Shown here: in pieces, positions 13,501 to 22,500 of the stretch
How the letters are laid out: every line of letters starts with the position of its first letter
Numbering within the stretch: position 1 is the stretch's first letter
Source of the DNA: Olleya sp. Bg11-27
GTDB lineage: Bacteria > Bacteroidota > Bacteroidia > Flavobacteriales > Flavobacteriaceae
Length of the DNA: 64,000 bases
Assembly: GCF_002831645.1 (NCBI RefSeq)
Contig: NZ_CP025117.1
Coordinates: forward strand, 1,743,514 to 1,807,513
Direction of reading: 5' to 3'
Made by a program: the position numbers and the translations under genes
Notes under the pieces: model-generated
Told to the model about the DNA's origin: nothing
The model's input: the letters and a program-made list of their open reading frames with translations, nothing else
Databases searched by the model: none

Positions 13501-16500
13501 ATGATGGCGATGCAGGAACAGTTGATCCAACAGCGACTACAGATGCAAGTGGAAACTATGTTTTCACAAATGTACCAGTAGGCGAGTATACAGTAGAGCA
13601 AACAACACCAGCAAATACAACAGTAGTTGATGGCGATACAACAGATGACGGTGATACTGTAGTAAATACAGACACAACAGATAGTAGTATTCCAGTAACA
13701 GTAACCGCAGGAGAAGTTGATGCAGACAACAACTTTGAGAATAGTCCAGCACCAGGAAGCGTAAGCGGAACAATCTTAGATGAGAACGGAGATCCAGTAT
13801 CAGGAATCGTCTTAACATTAGATGATGGCGATGCAGGAACAGTTGATCCAACAGCGACTACAGATGCAAGTGGAAACTATAGTTTCACAAATGTACCAGT
13901 AGGCGAGTATACAGTAGAGCAAACAACACCAGCAAATACAACAGTAGTTGATGGCGATACAACAGATGACGGTGATACTGTAGTAAATACAGACACAACA
14001 GATAGTAGTATTCCAGTAACAGTAACCGCAGGAGAAGTTGATGCAGACAACAACTTTGAGAATAGTCCAGCACCAGGAAGCGTAAGCGGAACAATCTTAG
14101 ATGAGAACGGAGATCCAGTATCAGGAATCGTCTTAACATTAGATGATGGCGATGCAGGAACAGTTGATCCAACAGCGACTACAGACGCAAGTGGAAACTA
14201 TGTTTTCACAAATGTACCAGTAGGCGAGTATACAGTAGAGCAAACAACACCAGCAAATACAACAGTAGTTGATGGCGATACAACAGATGACGGTGATACT
14301 GTAGTAAATACAGACACAACAGATAGTAGTATTCCAGTAACAGTAACCGCAGGAGAAGTTGATGCCGATAACAACTTTGAGAATAGTCCAGCACCAGGAA
14401 GCGTAAGCGGAACAATCTTAGATGAGAACGGAGATCCAGTATCAGGAATCGTCTTAACATTAGATGATGGCGATGCAGGAACAGTTGATCCAACAGCGAC
14501 TACAGATGCAAGTGGAAACTATAGTTTCACAAATGTACCAGTAGGCGAGTATACAGTAGAGCAAACAACACCAGCAAATACAACAGTAGTTGATGGCGAT
14601 ACAACAGATGACGGTGATACTGTAGTAAATACAGATACAACAGATAGTAGTATTCCAGTAACAGTAACCGCAGGAGAAGTTGATGCAGACAACAACTTTG
14701 AGAATAGTCCAGCACCAGGAAGCGTAAGCGGAACAATCTTAGATGAGAACGGAGATCCAGTATCAGGAATCGTCTTAACATTAGATGATGGCGATGCAGG
14801 AACAGTTGATCCAACAGCGACTACAGATGCAAGTGGAAACTATAGTTTCACAAATGTACCAGTAGGCGAGTATACAGTAGAGCAAACAACACCAGCAAAT
14901 ACAACAGTAGTTGATGGCGATACAACAGATGACGGTGATACTGTAGTAAATACAGATACAACAGATAGTAGTATTCCAGTAACAGTAACCGCAGGAGAAG
15001 TTGATGCCGATAACAACTTTGAGAATAGTCCAGCACCAGGAAGCGTAAGCGGAACAATCTTAGATGAGAACGGAGATCCAGTATCAGGAATCGTCTTAAC
15101 ATTAGATGATGGCGATGCAGGAACAGTTGATCCAACAGCGACTACAGATGCAAGTGGAAACTATAGTTTCACAAATGTACCAGTAGGCGAGTATACAGTA
15201 GAGCAAACAACACCAGCAAATACAACAGTAGTTGATGGCGATACAACAGATGACGGTGATACTGTAGTAAATACAGATACAACAGATAGTAGTATTCCAG
15301 TAACAGTAACCGCAGGAGAAGTTGATGCCGATAACAACTTTGAGAATAGTCCAGCACCAGGAAGCGTAAGCGGAACAATCTTAGATGAGAACGGAGATCC
15401 AGTATCAGGAATCGTCTTAACATTAGATGATGGCGATGCAGGAACAGTTGATCCAACAGTGACTACAGATGCAAGTGGAAACTATAGTTTCACAAATGTA
15501 CCAGTAGGCGAGTATACAGTAGAGCAAACAACACCAGCAAATACAACAGTAGTTGATGGCGATACAACAGATGACGGTGATACTGTAGTAAATACAGATA
15601 CAACAGATAGTAGTATTCCAGTAACAGTAACCGCAGGAGAAGTTGATGCCGATAACAACTTTGAGAATAGTCCAGCACCAGGAAGCGTAAGCGGAACAAT
15701 CTTAGATGAGAACGGAGATCCAGTATCAGGAATCGTCTTAACATTAGATGATGGCGATGCAGGAACAGTTGATCCAACAGTGACTACAGATGCAAGTGGA
15801 AACTATAGTTTCACAAATGTACCAGTAGGCGAGTATACAGTAGAGCAAACAACACCAGCAAATACAACAGTAGTTGATGGCGATACAACAGATGACGGTG
15901 ATACTGTAGTAAATACAGATACAACAGATAGTAGTATTCCAGTAACAGTAACCGCAGGAGAAGTTGATGCCGATAACAACTTTGAGAATAGTCCAGCACC
16001 AGGAAGCGTAAGCGGAACAATCTTAGATGAGAACGGAGATCCAGTATCAGGAATCGTCTTAACATTAGATGATGGCGATGCAGGAACAGTTGATCCAACA
16101 GCGACTACAGACGCAAGTGGAAACTATGTTTTCACAAATGTACCAGTAGGCGAGTATACAGTAGAGCAAACAACACCAGCAAATACAACAGTAGTTGATG
16201 GCGATACAACAGATGACGGTGATACTGTAGTAAATACAGACACAACAGATAGTAGTATTCCAGTAACAGTAACCGCAGGAGAAGTTGATGCCGATAACAA
16301 CTTTGAGAATAGTCCAGCACCAGGAAGCGTAAGCGGAACAATCTTAGATGAGAACGGAGATCCAGTATCAGGAATCGTCTTAACATTAGATGATGGCGAT
16401 GCAGGAACAGTTGATCCAACAGCGACTACAGACGCAAGTGGAAACTATGTTTTCACAAATGTACCAGTAGGCGAGTATACAGTAGAGCAAACAACACCAG

Positions 16501-19500
16501 CAAATACAACAGTAGTTGATGGCGATACAACAGATGACGGTGATACTGTAGTAAATACAGATACAACAGATAGTAGTATTCCAGTAACAGTAACCGCAGG
16601 AGAAGTTGATGCAGACAACAACTTTGAGAATAGTCCAGCACCAGGAAGCGTAAGCGGAACAATCTTAGATGAGAACGGAGATCCAGTATCAGGAATCGTC
16701 TTAACATTAGATGATGGCGATGCAGGAACAGTTGATCCAACAGCGACTACAGATGCAAGTGGAAACTATGTTTTCACAAATGTACCAGTAGGCGAGTATA
16801 CAGTAGAGCAAACAACACCAGCAAATACAACAGTAGTTGATGGCGATACAACAGATGACGGTGATACTGTAGTAAATACAGATACAACAGATAGTAGTAT
16901 TCCAGTAACAGTAACCGCAGGAGAAGTTGATGCAGACAACAACTTTGAGAATAGTCCAGCACCAGGAAGCGTAAGCGGAACAATCTTAGATGAGAACGGA
17001 GATCCAGTATCAGGAATCGTCTTAACATTAGATGATGGCGATGCAGGAACAGTTGATCCAACAGCGACTACAGATGCAAGTGGAAACTATAGTTTCACAA
17101 ATGTACCAGTAGGCGAGTATACAGTAGAGCAAACAACACCAGCAAATACAACAGTAGTTGATGGCGATACAACAGATGACGGTGATACTGTAGTAAATAC
17201 AGACACAACAGATAGTAGTATTCCAGTAACAGTAACCGCAGGAGAAGTTGATGCCGATAACAACTTTGAGAATAGTCCAGCACCAGGAAGCGTAAGCGGA
17301 ACAATCTTAGATGAGAACGGAGATCCAGTATCAGGAATCGTCTTAACATTAGATGATGGCGATGCAGGAACAGTTGATCCAACAGCGACTACAGATGCAA
17401 GTGGAAACTATGTTTTCACAAATGTACCAGTAGGCGAGTATACAGTAGAGCAAACAACACCAGCAAATACAACAGTAGTTGATGGCGATACAACAGATGA
17501 CGGTGATACTGTAGTAAATACAGATACAACAGATAGTAGTATTCCAGTAACAGTAACCGCAGGAGAAGTTGATGCAGACAACAACTTTGAGAATAGTCCA
17601 GCACCAGGAAGCGTAAGCGGAACAATCTTAGATGAGAACGGAGATCCAGTATCAGGAATCGTCTTAACATTAGATGATGGCGATGCAGGAACAGTTGATC
17701 CAACAGCGACTACAGATGCAAGTGGAAACTATAGTTTCACAAATGTACCAGTAGGCGAGTATACAGTAGAGCAAACAACACCAGCAAATACAACAGTAGT
17801 TGATGGCGATACAACAGATGACGGTGATACTGTAGTAAATACAGATACAACAGATAGTAGTATTCCAGTAACAGTAACCGCAGGAGAAGTTGATGCCGAT
17901 AACAACTTTGAGAATAGTCCAGCACCAGGAAGCGTAAGCGGAACAATCTTAGATGAGAACGGAGATCCAGTATCAGGAATCGTCTTAACATTAGATGATG
18001 GCGATGCAGGAACAGTTGATCCAACAGTGACTACAGATGCAAGTGGAAACTATAGTTTCACAAATGTACCAGTAGGCGAGTATACAGTAGAGCAAACAAC
18101 ACCAGCAAATACAACAGTAGTTGATGGCGATACAACAGATGACGGTGATACTGTAGTAAATACAGATACAACAGATAGTAGTATTCCAGTAACAGTAACC
18201 GCAGGAGAAGTTGATGCCGATAACAACTTTGAGAATAGTCCAGCACCAGGAAGCGTAAGCGGAACAATCTTAGATGAGAACGGAGATCCAGTATCAGGAA
18301 TCGTCTTAACATTAGATGATGGCGATGCAGGAACAGTTGATCCAACAGTGACTACAGATGCAAGTGGAAACTATAGTTTCACAAATGTACCAGTAGGCGA
18401 GTATACAGTAGAGCAAACAACACCAGCAAATACAACAGTAGTTGATGGCGATACAACAGATGACGGTGATACTGTAGTAAATACAGATACAACAGATAGT
18501 AGTATTCCAGTAACAGTAACCGCAGGAGAAGTTGATGCCGATAACAACTTTGAGAATAGTCCAGCACCAGGAAGCGTAAGCGGAACAATCTTAGATGAGA
18601 ACGGAGATCCAGTATCAGGAATCGTCTTAACATTAGATGATGGCGATGCAGGAACAGTTGATCCAACAGTGACTACAGATGCAAGTGGAAACTATAGTTT
18701 CACAAATGTACCAGTAGGCGAGTATACAGTAGAGCAAACAACACCAGCAAATACAACAGTAGTTGATGGCGATACAACAGATGACGGTGATACTGTAGTA
18801 AATACAGATACAACAGATAGTAGTATTCCAGTAACAGTAACCGCAGGAGAAGTTGATGCCGATAACAACTTTGAGAATAGTCCAGCACCAGGAAGCGTAA
18901 GCGGAACAATCTTAGATGAGAACGGAGATCCAGTATCAGGAATCGTCTTAACATTAGATGATGGCGATGCAGGAACAGTTGATCCAACAGCGACTACAGA
19001 TGCAAGTGGAAACTATAGTTTCACAAATGTACCAGTAGGCGAGTATACAGTAGAGCAAACAACACCAGCAAATACAACAGTAGTTGATGGCGATACAACA
19101 GATGACGGTGATACTGTAGTAAATACAGATACAACAGATAGTAGTATTCCAGTAACAGTAACCGCAGGAGAAGTTGATGCCGATAACAACTTTGAGAATA
19201 GTCCAGCACCAGGAAGCGTAAGCGGAACAATCTTAGATGAGAACGGAGATCCAGTATCAGGAATCGTCTTAACATTAGATGATGGCGATGCAGGAACAGT
19301 TGATCCAACAGTGACTACAGATGCAAGTGGAAACTATAGTTTCACAAATGTACCAGTAGGCGAGTATACAGTAGAGCAAACAACACCAGCAAATACAACA
19401 GTAGTTGATGGCGATACAACAGATGACGGTGATACTGTAGTAAATACAGATACAACAGATAGTAGTATTCCAGTAACAGTAACCGCAGGAGAAGTTGATG

Positions 19501-22500
19501 CCGATAACAACTTTGAGAATAGTCCAGCACCAGGAAGCGTAAGCGGAACAATCTTAGATGAGAACGGAGATCCAGTATCAGGAATCGTCTTAACATTAGA
19601 TGATGGCGATGCAGGAACAGTTGATCCAACAGCGACTACAGATGCAAGTGGAAACTATAGTTTCACAAATGTACCAGTAGGCGAGTATACAGTAGAGCAA
19701 ACAACACCAGCAAATACAACAGTAGTTGATGGCGATACAACAGATGACGGTGATACTGTAGTAAATACAGACACAACAGATAGTAGTATTCCAGTAACAG
19801 TAACCGCAGGAGAAGTTGATGCCGATAACAACTTTGAGAATAGTCCAGTAGTTGGAACAGTAACAGGAACAGTAGATATTACAGATACTTCAGTTCCAGG
19901 CGATACTTTAGATGTTGTTGTTACAGATAACGATTTAAATATAGATTCAGCAGTAATTGAAACTATAGATGTGGTTGTTGTAAATGATGTTACAGGAGAA
20001 AGTGAAATTGTAACGTTAACTGAAACAGGAGTAGATACAGGAGTATTTACAGGAACAGTTGATACAGTATTCGGAACAACAGGAGGAACGGATAATGATG
20101 GAACGATTAATACACAAACAGGAGATACAGTAACTGTAACTTATGACGATGTATTAGATGCAGACGGAAATGATCCAGTAGCCGTAACCGATACTGATAT
20201 TGTAGGAGCAGGAGCAACTGGAACAGTAGATATTACAGATACTTCAGTACCAGGCGATACTTTAGATGTTGTTGTTACAGATAACGATTTAAATACAGAT
20301 TCAGCAGTAATTGAAACTATAGATGTGGTTGTTGTAAATGATGTTACAGGAGAAAGTGAAATTGTAACGTTAACTGAAACAGGAGTAGATACAGGAGTAT
20401 TTACAGGAACAGTTGATACAGTATTCGGAACAACAGGAGGAACGGATAATGATGGAACGATTAATACACAAACAGGAGATACAGTAACTGTAACTTATGA
20501 CGATGTATTAGATGCAGACGGAAATGATCCAGTAGCCGTAACCGATACTGATATTGTAGGAGCAGGAGCAACTGGAACAGTAGATATTACAGATACTTCA
20601 GTACCAGGCGATACTTTAGATGTTGTTGTTACAGATAACGATTTAAATACAGATTCAGCAGTAATTGAAACTATAGATGTGGTTGTTGTAAATGATGTTA
20701 CAGGAGAAAGTGAAATTGTAACGTTAACTGAAACAGGAGTAGATACAGGAGTATTTACAGGAACAGTTGATACAGTATTCGGAACAACAGGAGGAACGGA
20801 TAATGATGGAACGATTAATACACAAACAGGAGATACAGTAACTGTAACTTATGACGATGTATTAGATGCAGACGGAAATGATCCAGTAGCCGTAACCGAT
20901 ACTGATATTGTAGGAGATACAGATACGGATGGTGATGGAGTGATTGATTCTGTAGAAATACTTAACGGTACAGATCCAAATAATGCATGTGATTATAACG
21001 TAGCAGATATTACAGAAGTAATCACAGCAACAACAGATTGTGATAATGATGGATTAACTGATGCAGAAGAAATCAACGGACCAGATGGAGATCCAACTAC
21101 AGATGATGGTACGGATCCTACAGAACCAGATACAGACGGTGATGGTGTGTTAGACGGAACAGAAATACTTAACGGTACAGATCCAAATAATGCATGTGAT
21201 TATAACGTAGCAGATATTACAGAAGTAATCACAGCAACAACAGATTGTGATAATGATGGATTAACTGATGCAGAAGAAATCAACGGACCAGATGGAGATC
21301 CAACTACAGATGATGGTACGGATCCAACAGAATCAGATACAGATGGAGATGGTGTGTTAGATGGGACAGAAGTTGCAAATGGTACAGATCCAAATAATGC
21401 ATGTGATTATAACGCAGTAGATATTACAGAAGTAATCACAGCAACAACAGATTGCGATAATGACGGTCTAACGGATGCAGAAGAAATTAATGGACCAGAT
21501 GGAGATCCAACTACAGATGATGGTACGGATCCAACAGAATCAGATACAGATGGAGATGGTGTGTTAGATGGGACAGAAGTTGCAAATGGTACAGATCCAA
21601 ATAATGCATGTGATTATAACGCAGTAGATATTACAGAAGTAATCACAGCAACAACAGATTGCGATAATGACGGTCTAACGGATGCAGAAGAAATTAATGG
21701 ACCAGATGGAGATCCAACTACAGATGATGGTACGGATCCAACAGAATCAGATACAGATGGAGATGGTGTGTTAGATGGGACAGAAGTTGCAAATGGGACA
21801 GATCCAAATAATGCATGTGATTATAACGTAGCAGATGTTACAGAAGTAATCACAGCAACAACAGATTGCGATAATGACGGTTTAACGGATGCAGAGGAAA
21901 TTAATGGACCAGATGGAGATCCAACAACAAATGATGGTACGGATCCAACAAATCCAGATTCAGATGGAGATGGCGTATCTGATGGTACGGAAGTATTAGT
22001 TGATAATACAGATCCAAATAACGTTTGTGATTTTGTAGTAGGAAGTATAACATTACCTCAAGATGCGTTATTCTTAACGCTTGATTGTGATGGTGACGGT
22101 GTAACAAACGGTCAAGAGATTATAGATGGAACTGATCCTATCAATGCGTGTGATTATACAATAGGAAGTCAAGATGAAACTATGGTTTCACTTACTTGGG
22201 AAGCATTAGATTGTGATGGTGATGGTGTAATTAATGGTACAGAATTAGATGATAATACTAATCCATTAAATCCATGTGAATTTATCTTATCTAGTACTAC
22301 TGTACCACAATCAGTGGAATGGTTAGAAGGAGATTGTGATTCTGATAATGTGCCTAACGGAGAAGAATTTCCTTTAGGAGATACTGATGATGATGGAACT
22401 CCTAACTGGTTGGATGCAGATGATGACAATGATGGTGTTGATACGATCAATGAAGATTATGCAGATACAGATGTTTCAGATGGGGATGTAGATCCAACAG

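Noticed and set aside
11638-19629. A ladder of 25 minus-strand frames of 95 codons, one per 321-bp unit
   Set aside because: They are the antisense of the repeat; each starts and stops at the same place in the unit, is Leu/His-rich with no plausible domain, and exists only because the unit is repeated.
11513-21959. CRISPR array or other non-coding repeat
   Set aside because: Units are 321, 354 and 207 bp, contiguous, in one open frame, with no spacers.
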